A DNA stretch of 13,140 nt from Verrucomicrobiota bacterium (lineage in GTDB: Bacteria; Verrucomicrobiota; Verrucomicrobiia; Methylacidiphilales; Verrucolacustridaceae): assembly GCA_010024525.1 (NCBI GenBank), contig RGGS01000011.1, forward strand, positions 1-13,140. Direction: 5' to 3'. The notes beneath the pieces were generated by a model. It ran no database searches. It was given only the letters and a program-made list of their open reading frames with translations, and was not told where the DNA came from. Position 1 is the first letter of the stretch; each line of letters starts with the position of its first letter. Position numbers and translations under genes: made by a program. Below, piece after piece: positions 1 through 6,080 of this stretch.

Positions 1-702
1 GATCTGGACAAACAGATCCGAGAGAAGTCCGATTACCGGGAGAGGCTCCGGGGGTTGCAACTGAAACTGCTTCATGCCCAGCGACTCTTGCAGGACACCC
101 CCAGGAATCTTGTCTTGGTGTTCGAAGGTCCGGATGCGGCAGGAAAAGGCGGAGTGATCAAACGGATGACCGAGCGATTGGATCCGCGGTTGGTGCGGGT
201 CTGGTCGATTGTGAAGCCGACAGACGAAGAGAAGAAACACCACTATCTGTGGCGTTTTTGGAACAAAATTCCCGGGGCGGGGGAGACGGCGATTTTTGAC
301 CGCAGCTGGTACGGGCGGGTGCTGGTGGAGAGAGTGGAAGGCTTTGCCAAGAAGGAGGAGTGGAAACGGGCCTACCGGGAGATCAACGAGCTGGAGAGAA
401 CGCTGGTGGATTCAGGATCGATCGTTCTGAAATTCTTTCTGCATATCACCAAGTCGGAGCAGTTACGGCGGTTTGAGCGGCGGGCGGCCGATCCCTACAA
501 GCACTGGAAGATTAGTGAGGAGGATTGGCGCAACCGACGGAAGTGGAATGAGCATCTCGAGGCGGCGGAGGAGATGTTTGTCCGGACCAGCACCCGGATC
601 GCTCCCTGGAACCTGATCGAAGGCAACTACAAGTGGTTTGCGCGGATCAAGGTGATGAAGCTTTTGGTCAAGCGGCTGGAACAGGAGTTTGGCGACTTGT
701 GA
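1..702 (+). CDS. PPK2-family polyphosphate kinase / polyphosphate:nucleotide phosphotransferase (5' end outside window)
   Basis: The reading frame is open from base 1, so the true start lies upstream; 233 residues are visible. PPK2 enzymes transfer phosphate between polyphosphate and nucleotides in the cytoplasm. Seen: a Walker A loop GPDAAGKGG (visible residues 43-51), a Walker B/lid segment DRSWYGR (100-106) followed by VLVERVEGF, and the closing block EEDWRNR...TSTRIAPWNLIEG...ARIKVMK. The wording YLWRFW, DRSWYGRVLVERVEGF and APWNLIE resembles the catalytic domain of polyphosphate:AMP phosphotransferases (class II), which are often two fused domains. Only the sequence left of the window can show whether this is a two-domain protein or a short single-domain one. 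The stop overlaps the next gene's GTG by 4 nt (GTGA), implying translational coupling. Direction of reaction and nucleotide preference cannot be read from sequence. Confidence 0.93.
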   Translation, partial: DLDKQIREKSDYRERLRGLQLKLLHAQRLLQDTPRNLVLVFEGPDAAGKGGVIKRMTERLDPRLVRVWSIVKPTDEEKKHHYLWRFWNKIPGAGETAIFDRSWYGRVLVERVEGFAKKEEWKRAYREINELERTLVDSGSIVLKFFLHITKSEQLRRFERRAADPYKHWKISEEDWRNRRKWNEHLEAAEEMFVRTSTRIAPWNLIEGNYKWFARIKVMKLLVKRLEQEFGDL

Positions 703-1035
703 GCGAAGGTCGGCCCAAGGCGGAGCGGGAATTTACCGTCTACTTTTTCGACACGGATGCCGGCGGGGTGGCCCATAACCTGACTTATCTTCGATGGATC
801 GAGGCCGCGCGGACGGATTTGGCGGAGCGATTGGGTTGGGGCATCGGGGACATGGTGGGAGGCGAGCATGGGTGTCCTGTTTTGACCAAGACCGAGGGTG
901 CGGTTCTGGGTGGAATCCGAGGTGATCCGCGGGGGCGAGGTCTGTTGTCGGGCCAAGCAGGAGCTGGCTTCGGTGGATCTGGCGAGTGGAAAACCCAAGC
1001 CCTTACGGGAGGATTGGAGAAACAAGCACGGGTAA
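699..1035 (+). pseudogene. YbgC/FadM-type acyl-CoA thioesterase, broken by internal deletion with frameshift
   Basis: The first part is a clear hot-dog-fold thioesterase N-terminus: FTVYFFDTDAGGVAHN carries the catalytic-Asp motif DTD-GGV and is followed by TYLRWIEAARTDLAERLG. It begins at GTG 699, with AGGAG at 683-687, and runs through CPVLTKTE. From about base 897 homology continues only in the +1 frame: VRFWVESEVIRGG...RAKQELASVDLASGKPKPLREDW, ending at TAA 1033-1035, which is the usual family C-terminus. Compared from memory with E. coli YbgC, about 26-28 central residues are missing (the strand normally containing EYYAPARL...). The simplest reading is a deletion of roughly 80 nt (3n+2) near 896-898. 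Read straight through, the first frame stays open to 1127, but its part after 897 matches nothing I recognise. It follows the PPK2 gene with a 4-nt overlap. Either a true pseudogene or an assembly error. Confidence 0.8.
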
Positions 1036-1070
1036 GCCGTATCCGGGCCGAGGCGGTTGGCGGGAGCGGA

Positions 1071-1730
1071 TTAGGCGGGAGTGAGGAGCGCTTCGATGTC
1101 CTCCAGCGGGTCGGGCATGGTCGGTGAGAAATGGCGCTCAAAATGGGAGACGACCCCGTCCATTCCGCAGGCCAGGAGGCTGAAGCGGCGGCGGATGCAG
1201 CGGACGAGGAAGGGATTAAAGCTGTAGAATCCGGAGAAGACTTTTTTGGGGAATTCGCAGCAACCGTTGGCTTGTTTGCAGAAAAGAACCGCATGGATGT
1301 CTTCACTGTCGAAAAGGACGACCCAGTAGCGGGCCAGTTCGGGGTGGAAGATGGGGATAAAATCGATGGAGGCTGCGCCCGCAGGAGGCTCGCCTTCCGC
1401 CCAAACACGGACGGCGTCTAGCCGCTTGGCCAAATTGAGATAACGCTCGCGCTGGGGGACAAAATGGTTCACGTGCTGGAAGGTGGAGACAAGCTCGCCT
1501 TCGCCGATATCCCCGGCCAAATCCTCGATGGCGTGGCTGACGGCCAGCATGGCCTCGTGATTGAAAAGATGGGTTACATCCGAGGCAGGAAGGTTCTCTT
1601 TTCCGTTCCGGACCGAGCGGTATTTCGGGGAGGCGGGGAGGGTACGGGACTTTTTCACTTTGAGATAGGGCTTGATACGAGAGCGGAAGAGCCGCTCTGA
1701 TTTTTTTTCCTCCGAAGTCCGACAAATCAT
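1071..1730 (-). CDS. Stand-alone DICT-like sensory domain protein
   Basis: 219 residues. The first ~55 are basic and probably disordered (many Lys/Arg/Ser). Residues ~60-185 resemble the DICT domain, a presumed ligand- or light-linked sensory module named from diguanylate cyclases and two-component proteins. Supporting motifs are SHAIEDL, VSTFQHVNHFVPQRERYLNLAK, a VRVWAEGEP strand, and a later block RYWVVLFDSEDIHAVLFC...FSGFYSFNP. No output domain (HTH, GGDEF, kinase) is fused, so it would have to act on a partner. No membrane segment or signal peptide is seen. The ATG at 1730 has no obvious Shine-Dalgarno, and an internal start (for example M61) cannot be excluded. It lies 77 nt downstream of crtI on the same strand and may share its transcript. 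It converges on the broken thioesterase with a 35-nt gap. The domain call is from remembered motif style, so moderate. Confidence 0.6.
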   Translation of the reverse strand: MICRTSEEKKSERLFRSRIKPYLKVKKSRTLPASPKYRSVRNGKENLPASDVTHLFNHEAMLAVSHAIEDLAGDIGEGELVSTFQHVNHFVPQRERYLNLAKRLDAVRVWAEGEPPAGAASIDFIPIFHPELARYWVVLFDSEDIHAVLFCKQANGCCEFPKKVFSGFYSFNPFLVRCIRRRFSLLACGMDGVVSHFERHFSPTMPDPLEDIEALLTPA

Positions 1731-1740
1731 ATAGGGATTA

Positions 1741-1807
1741 GCTAGTTTGCCATAGGGCCGGGTCGATGCAAGCGAGGGGGTGCAATTATCAGAAAAACTA
1801 AACTAGC
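1741..1807. repeat. 8-bp inverted repeat GCTAGTTT / AAACTAGC in the crtI-DICT gap
   Basis: GCTAGTTT at 1741-1748 is the exact reverse complement of AAACTAGC at 1800-1807, with 51 nt between. The arms almost fill the 77-nt gap: the right arm touches the crtI stop codon and the left arm lies 10 nt before the DICT-gene ATG. The loop is too large for a rho-independent terminator. It could be a paired operator site or chance, and nothing else supports a role. Confidence 0.3.
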
Positions 1808-3325
1808 CTATTGAGGAGGGGGGATGACCCGGTCGAGAAGCTTGGCGGAGGAGAGGACACCGGGAACTCCGGCCCCCGGGTGAGTCCCCGCCCCGCAGAG
1901 ATAAAGGCCTTGGACATCTTCCGAGACGTTGTGGGGGCGGAACCAAGCGCTTTGGGTAAGGATGGGTTCAAACTGGAAGGCCGATCCGTGGTAAGCGTCC
2001 AGGCGGGATTCGAAATCCCTTGGGGTGAAAATGAGTTTGCTGACAAGGTGTTTCCGCAGATCGGGAACGATGGATTTTTCGAGGGCCTGGAGGATGCGGT
2101 CGGCATAGTTCTCCTTCTCCTTTTCCCAGTCGATCTGATCTCCCGGGGAGCCCAGATGAGGGACGGGGGAGAGAACGTAGAAACATTCATGTCCTTTGGG
2201 GGCGAGGGAAGGATCGGTGCGGGTGGGAGCGTGGAGGTAAAGGGAGAAGTCCTCGGCCAGGATGCGGTGGTGGAAGATGTCATCGAGAAGTCCCTTGTAG
2301 CGGGGGCCGAGCCAGATGGTGTGGTGGGCGAGTTCCGGATAGGTACGGTTGGTGCCGAAATAGATGAGAAAAAGGGACATGCTGTAACGCATTTTTTCGA
2401 GGCGGCGGTCGGTCCATTTGTGGCGCACGGCCGGAGAGACTTTTTTGCGGTAGAAATTGGCCACATCGGCGTTGGAGACGACCACCTTGGCGCGAAGGGT
2501 TTCCCCGGATCGAAGACGGACTCCAGCCACGGCGTCATTTTCGACGAGAAGCTGGTCGACCGGAGCATTGAGCCGGAGTTGTCCGCCAAGGTCCTCGAGG
2601 AGTTTGACGAGCGCCTGCACGAGGGCGCCGGTGCCCCCCATGGCAAAATGAACCCCCCATTGCCGCTCAAGGTAGTGGATCATCGCATAGATCGACGACG
2701 ATTGGAACGGATTGCCACCGACGAGGAGGGGATGGAAGGAGAGAACTTCGCGCAGGCGCTGGTTTTTCACGTGGCGGCAGGCCATCTGCCAGACGGAACG
2801 ATCGGAGCGGAGACGGATCAGGTCGGGGGCCACGCGGAGCATGTTGGTGAAATGGGTGAAGGGCTGATCGGCCAGTTCGATGAAGGCTCGCTGGAAGATG
2901 GCATGGGTTTCCCCGACGAAGCGGCGGTAGCCTTCGAGATCGTCGGGGGCCAACCGCCGGACCTCTGCCTCCATGTCGGCCTGATTGCCGGTGTATTCGA
3001 AAGAATAGCCGTCGTGCCAGACGATCCGGTAAAAAGGGTGGCAGGGGACAATCCGGATGTAGTCGGAGGTCTTCTTTTGGTTCAGAGCGAAAAGTTCGTC
3101 CAAAAGAAATGGGGCGGTCAGGATGGTGGGTCCGGCGTCGTAGGTGAACCCTTTGTCACGAAAGACAGAGGCGCGACCGCCGGGTTGTTCCAAAGCCTCG
3201 AGGAGGGTGACTTGGTATCCGCGGGCCTGCAGGCGAATGGCGGAAGCCAAGCCCCCGAATCCGGAGCCGATCACGATAGCGGGCGGGCGGGGGGAGGTAG
3301 TCAAAGGAAAGGCTGGATGCGACAA
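1808..3325 (-). CDS. crtI: CrtI-type phytoene/carotenoid desaturase
   Basis: 505 residues, full length for a bacterial phytoene desaturase (about 490-510). These FAD enzymes introduce double bonds into phytoene or diapophytoene at the membrane to make coloured carotenoids. Seen: an N-terminal dinucleotide-binding motif AIVIGSGFGGLASAIRL (16-32), the acidic residue after strand 2 (LLEA, 41-44), GGRAS (49-53), the CrtI-typical TYDAGPTILT (61-70), and the C-terminal family signature GLYLCGAGTHPGAGVPGVL (473-491). The start is a TTG only 3 nt after the upstream DUF5069 stop. No ATG lies between it and the FAD motif, and GTG at codon 18 would cut the motif. No strong Shine-Dalgarno is present. No phytoene synthase lies in the window, so whether the substrate is C40 phytoene or C30 diapophytoene is open. 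Confidence 0.93.
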   Translation of the reverse strand: MSHPAFPLTTSPRPPAIVIGSGFGGLASAIRLQARGYQVTLLEALEQPGGRASVFRDKGFTYDAGPTILTAPFLLDELFALNQKKTSDYIRIVPCHPFYRIVWHDGYSFEYTGNQADMEAEVRRLAPDDLEGYRRFVGETHAIFQRAFIELADQPFTHFTNMLRVAPDLIRLRSDRSVWQMACRHVKNQRLREVLSFHPLLVGGNPFQSSSIYAMIHYLERQWGVHFAMGGTGALVQALVKLLEDLGGQLRLNAPVDQLLVENDAVAGVRLRSGETLRAKVVVSNADVANFYRKKVSPAVRHKWTDRRLEKMRYSMSLFLIYFGTNRTYPELAHHTIWLGPRYKGLLDDIFHHRILAEDFSLYLHAPTRTDPSLAPKGHECFYVLSPVPHLGSPGDQIDWEKEKENYADRILQALEKSIVPDLRKHLVSKLIFTPRDFESRLDAYHGSAFQFEPILTQSAWFRPHNVSEDVQGLYLCGAGTHPGAGVPGVLSSAKLLDRVIPPPQ

Positions 3326-3328
3326 GGA

Positions 3329-3781
3329 TCAGGCAGGTCCGCCGAATGAGGCAAAATCGTCGAGATCGAGGACATCAAACCAGGTGGTGATATCATCGCG
3401 GTCGGCGTTGGCGGTTTTTTGATAGGTGTTCATCCGTTCCCTTTGGTCGATGGAGGTGGGGGCCCGGCGGTTCATGAATTCGGACCAAGCTTCGATCTCC
3501 TGACCAGACCGGCGGTGTTTTTGGTTTTTAAGGATCCAGGCCAGGATTTCCCCGTCGCCGAGTCCGCGAGCGACCTGTCGCCGGAGGGCGACTGGGTTGA
3601 TGCCGGCGAATTTTAAAAAATACTGGTCGAGGGGGCAGTTGAAGGAGTAGTCCCCGTTTTTTTTGGCCAAGGTGGCCCGGCATTTGTCCAGGATTCTGGG
3701 TAAAACAACATAGCCGCCCAGCCGGACCCTAGGACTGCGCGGAGGGTGGCGGGTTAAGTCGGGTGCAGCAAGCTTAGGCAT
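3329..3781 (-). CDS. DUF5069 domain-containing protein
   Basis: 150 residues spanning essentially one DUF5069 domain. Recognisable blocks are DLTRHPPRSPRVRLGGYVVLPRILDKCRATL (8-38), NCPLDQYFLKFAGI (49-62), GDGEILAWI (75-83), EIEAWSEF (95-102) and the end DDITTWFDVLDLDDFASFGG. No function is established that I know of. The soluble, motif-dense sequence without membrane segment suggests a cytoplasmic protein. The start ATG at 3781 is the first Met of the frame and places DLT near the N-terminus as usual. No Shine-Dalgarno is seen. The stop lies 3 nt before the crtI start, so the two genes are almost certainly co-transcribed, with this gene first. Link to carotenoid synthesis is by position only. 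Confidence 0.88.
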   Translation of the reverse strand: MPKLAAPDLTRHPPRSPRVRLGGYVVLPRILDKCRATLAKKNGDYSFNCPLDQYFLKFAGINPVALRRQVARGLGDGEILAWILKNQKHRRSGQEIEAWSEFMNRRAPTSIDQRERMNTYQKTANADRDDITTWFDVLDLDDFASFGGPA

Positions 3782-3870
3782 CGGGGGAGAATGCCTTGAT
3801 CAGAGTGCGGGGCAAGGGTGCGTGCGCTGATTTTTTCAGGGAGGCAGGCGATCCTTTTTGTTCTCCGGGA

Positions 3871-3915
3871 GATCCATCGATATGGGATCAATGCAAAGTG
3901 TTTATGGGTATTGAT
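3871..3915. promoter_or_regulatory. Clustered small repeats upstream of the FecR-like operon (possible operator/promoter region)
   Basis: The gap between the divergent DUF5069 and FecR-like genes (3782-3968) is AT-rich and dense in small symmetries. GATCCAT-cgat-ATGG(G)ATC at 3871-3889 is an imperfect palindrome with one bulged base. ATCAAT (3887-3892) and ATTGAT (3910-3915) form a second inverted pair. TATGGG occurs directly twice, at 3881-3886 and 3903-3908, 22 bp apart, which is about two helical turns. TATAAG at 3915-3920 or TTGAAC (3923-3928) with TCAAAT (3947-3952) could be promoter elements, but neither is convincing. Regulatory role is inference. Confidence 0.3.
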
Positions 3916-3952
3916 ATAAGATTTGAACAATCAGGGGTTTTTGGTGTCAAAT

Positions 3953-3963
3953 AAAGAGGTGAT
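3953..3963 (+). promoter_or_regulatory. Strong ribosome-binding site for the FecR-like gene
   Basis: AAAGAGGTGAT matches the full anti-Shine-Dalgarno complement (AAGGAGGTGAT) at 10 of 11 bases and lies 5 nt before the ATG at 3969. It is the best ribosome-binding site in the window, where most genes have weak or none. It fixes the start of the long N-terminal form of the protein and suggests high expression. Confidence 0.8.
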
Positions 3964-3968
3964 AGATC

Positions 3969-5528
3969 ATGAAAATCAACGATTTATTTAATTTTTCGCC
4001 CCTCTTGAAAATTGACCACCACAGGACTAGCTTAAAGGTTGTGAGAGGTTTTTCGTACTATATCTCGTGCGCCCTGTTCCTCTTAGGGGTTTTTTCCTTA
4101 TCCGCCGCCCCTGATTTTAAAATCCGTTACAACCAGAAGTTTCCCTGTTTGGAGGTAATGGACTCCCAAGCGGTCAAAATCACTGATGTGACCGAAGGCG
4201 CCAAAGGCGAGACGGTCACCTCCGGTAAATCGAGCATCAATATTTCTTTTTCAAAAAATGCTGACGGTCAACCTCAGGTGACTCTAAGCGAGGCGAAAAG
4301 TCCGCTTTCCGAAATGGAGGTTGAAGCCTTCGGTTTGTCTGTGGGTTTGAAACCCGAGGGAACGGTTCTGGTTCGTTTTGGGGCGGACAACAAACCCAAG
4401 TTTGAAATGGATCGGACGGGGGGAGCCAGGTTTTTGATGGCTGATTTGGGGAATCTCGACACGGCGGCCGGCAAGGAATTGGCTACTCTCCCTTCCCCGG
4501 CATCTGATCCCTCTGCCGCGACAGCGACCAATGGTCCCTCCAAGGCGCTGATCCGGTGCCGGGAAAGGTTCGCCGCCTGGAAACAAGGCAAGGGAGGATG
4601 GAGCAACAAATCGGGTAAAATTCTGAAAACGGTGGGCGGGGAAACCTTGCAAATGGGCAAGGATCAACCTCGCACCCTTTTAGAGGGAGAGGCCGTGCAG
4701 GTGGGGGGAACCATTGTGGTGGGGCCCAAGGCTCCCATGATCTTCCAAAGCGCGGCCGGGGTTTTTCACCAAGCCTTGCCGGGAACCGAGATTGTTCTTT
4801 CTCCCCTCGAGAAAGATTCCGTTGATATCAAAGTAGAGTTACGGCAAGGCACCTTATTGACGTACGTGGCTGAACCGCTGGTTGCCCCCCGGGCCAATCT
4901 GGTGGTGATTGCCGAAGGCATTGTGGCCCGCACGGGAGACGGCCTTTATCAAATCACCAAGGGGGCGGACGGGAAAAGCCTGATCAGTGTGGCAAATGGC
5001 AAGGTGATCTTGGCAGATGTCGCGGGAGGAGTGGAGCGGGGTTCAGCCTCCGCCAATCAAAAGATGACATATCCCGGAGGGAAAACTACGGCTCTGACGG
5101 CCGGAACTCCCGAGGTGGCATCCTTGAAGGCCCTTCCTGAGGCCTGCAAAGAGTCTGTTTTGATGGATATCGCTCAGGATGGCATTGGAAGTTGCCCGGA
5201 GGCGATTGACGAGATTTTGCCGGAGGGCGCGTCTATCAAAACCGGACCTGGTTCGCAGGTCATGTTTCTTCCCGTGGCCGGGGTTATTGCGGAAGTTCAG
5301 CAAAACAGCGAGGTGGTGTTGGAACAAGCCGCCAGTCGGTTTGAAGGAGGTGTTTTGCAGGAAGCCACCGCTCAACTCAGGAGCGTGAAGGGGGATGTTC
5401 ACTGCGCCATTATCGAGGGTTTTGGCGAGAAAATCTGCCTGAAGGTGGCCACGGCCAAGGGGTTGCTGAAAGCGATGAGCACCCCCGTGGGGGTTAAACC
5501 CAAAAATCTGGAGGCCAAAGCAAAATGA
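3969..5528 (+). CDS. Exported or membrane-anchored protein with duplicated FecR-like beta domains, function unknown
   Basis: 519 residues. A 27-residue polar N-terminus precedes a hydrophobic segment FSYYISCALFLLGVFSLSAA (28-47), acting as a long signal peptide or an anchor. Residues ~50-165 look like a separate beta-rich domain. Residues 172-192 are a Ser/Ala/Pro/Thr linker. Residues ~239-372 resemble a FecR-type domain: a G-x-x-I-x-V-G-P-type opening, LPGTEIVL, KVELRQGTLL, IVARTGDGLYQI, SVANGKVIL. Residues ~418-502 repeat the first half in degenerate form (EGASIKTGPGSQVMF, NSEVVLEQ, AQLRSVKGDV). There is no sigma regulator or TonB receptor next door, so classical FecR iron signalling is not supported; a structural or cell-envelope role is as likely. 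The stop overlaps the next gene by 4 nt (ATGA). I do not recognise a named family for the whole protein. Confidence 0.75.
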   Translation: MKINDLFNFSPLLKIDHHRTSLKVVRGFSYYISCALFLLGVFSLSAAPDFKIRYNQKFPCLEVMDSQAVKITDVTEGAKGETVTSGKSSINISFSKNADGQPQVTLSEAKSPLSEMEVEAFGLSVGLKPEGTVLVRFGADNKPKFEMDRTGGARFLMADLGNLDTAAGKELATLPSPASDPSAATATNGPSKALIRCRERFAAWKQGKGGWSNKSGKILKTVGGETLQMGKDQPRTLLEGEAVQVGGTIVVGPKAPMIFQSAAGVFHQALPGTEIVLSPLEKDSVDIKVELRQGTLLTYVAEPLVAPRANLVVIAEGIVARTGDGLYQITKGADGKSLISVANGKVILADVAGGVERGSASANQKMTYPGGKTTALTAGTPEVASLKALPEACKESVLMDIAQDGIGSCPEAIDEILPEGASIKTGPGSQVMFLPVAGVIAEVQQNSEVVLEQAASRFEGGVLQEATAQLRSVKGDVHCAIIEGFGEKICLKVATAKGLLKAMSTPVGVKPKNLEAKAK

Positions 5529-6013
5529 AAACAAAATATCCGGCTTTATTCTTTTGGATTCTCCTCGTGTCAGGACTCGCCTCGGGTTGGAGTGCGGAAA
5601 TCGGAACCGTTTTCACCGTCAAAGCGGGTGACAACGGGGAAGTTGCCGCCCGGGTCGCCGCTGGCAGGGCAGAATTTATTCCGGTCGAGTCCTCCTCCGG
5701 GATTGAGATCGGGGCTGAAAAAGGTTTTTCTAGCAGCACCGGGCAAGTGACCTCTCTTGGTTCGGCCGACGACTTTGCCGGTTTTTCCATGGTGGCGGCA
5801 GATGCCCGTTCGGAAGATGGAAAGGCGGTTGCCTCCTCCAGTATGGCGCCTTCGGAAGGGGGTGGTCCCGGGGATGTGGCCACGGCGGCCGGAGCCGAGT
5901 CCACTGCCGCAGGCACCGAGACGGCCGCGGGAAACACCGGAGTGCCTGCCACTCAGGCCCCCGTTCCACCGGTGAATACTTCGGGCAACACCGGAAGCGC
6001 GACACCCGTTTAG
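5525..6013 (+). CDS. Small secreted protein with Ala/Gly/Thr/Ser/Pro-rich tail, function unknown
   Basis: 162 residues. A textbook signal peptide: MKTK, a hydrophobic core YPALFFWILLVSGLASG, and a probable cut after WSA (residue 24). There is no lipobox and no cysteine anywhere, so it is not a lipoprotein. Residues 25-100 are a short region of mixed polarity with alternating hydrophobics (GTVFTVKAG, AEFIPVESSSGIEIG). Residues ~101-162 are low complexity, almost only A, G, T, S, P, N, V, E, typical of disordered, surface-exposed or glycosylated tails. Its ATG overlaps the stop of the FecR-like gene, with GGAGG at 5510-5514 as ribosome-binding site, so the two are coupled and probably act together outside the cytoplasm. 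I do not recognise the family. The codon pattern and signal peptide make it a convincing gene. Confidence 0.75.
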   Translation: MKTKYPALFFWILLVSGLASGWSAEIGTVFTVKAGDNGEVAARVAAGRAEFIPVESSSGIEIGAEKGFSSSTGQVTSLGSADDFAGFSMVAADARSEDGKAVASSSMAPSEGGGPGDVATAAGAESTAAGTETAAGNTGVPATQAPVPPVNTSGNTGSATPV

Positions 6014-6039
6014 TTTTTCCTTACGGATGACCCAGTCTT

Positions 6040-6065
6040 GACGCTTGGACGACAGGCGTCTTTCT
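6040..6065 (+). terminator. Weak hairpin after the secreted-protein operon (possible terminator)
   Basis: GACGCTT (6040-6046) can pair with AGGCGTC (6054-6060): seven pairs including one G-U, with a 7-nt loop. TTTCTCC follows. It lies in the 67-nt gap between the secreted-protein stop and the ileS ATG. The T tract is short and the stem modest, so it may be a leaky terminator or simply part of the ileS leader. Confidence 0.3.
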
Positions 6066-6080
6066 CCTAGAAAATCTTGG

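Noticed and set aside
633..1127. A single intact 164-residue protein in the first thioesterase frame
   Set aside because: Only residues up to about base 896 match the family. The rest is Gly/Arg-rich, with homology switching to the next frame, so it is the product of a frameshift.
1811..3349. A 512-codon open frame on the plus strand antisense to crtI
   Set aside because: It lies opposite crtI, whose protein has every family motif. The antisense translation is Gly/Glu/Val-rich without recognisable domains, as expected for the shadow of a GC-rich gene.
3827..3839. CTGA-TTTTT-TCAG hairpin in the divergent gap
   Set aside because: A four-base stem around a T run is expected by chance and is not positioned to end any transcript.
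6045..6080. Longer IleRS start at TTG 6045
   Set aside because: The 12 extra residues do not resemble IleRS N-termini, while the ATG at 6081 aligns with the E. coli start.
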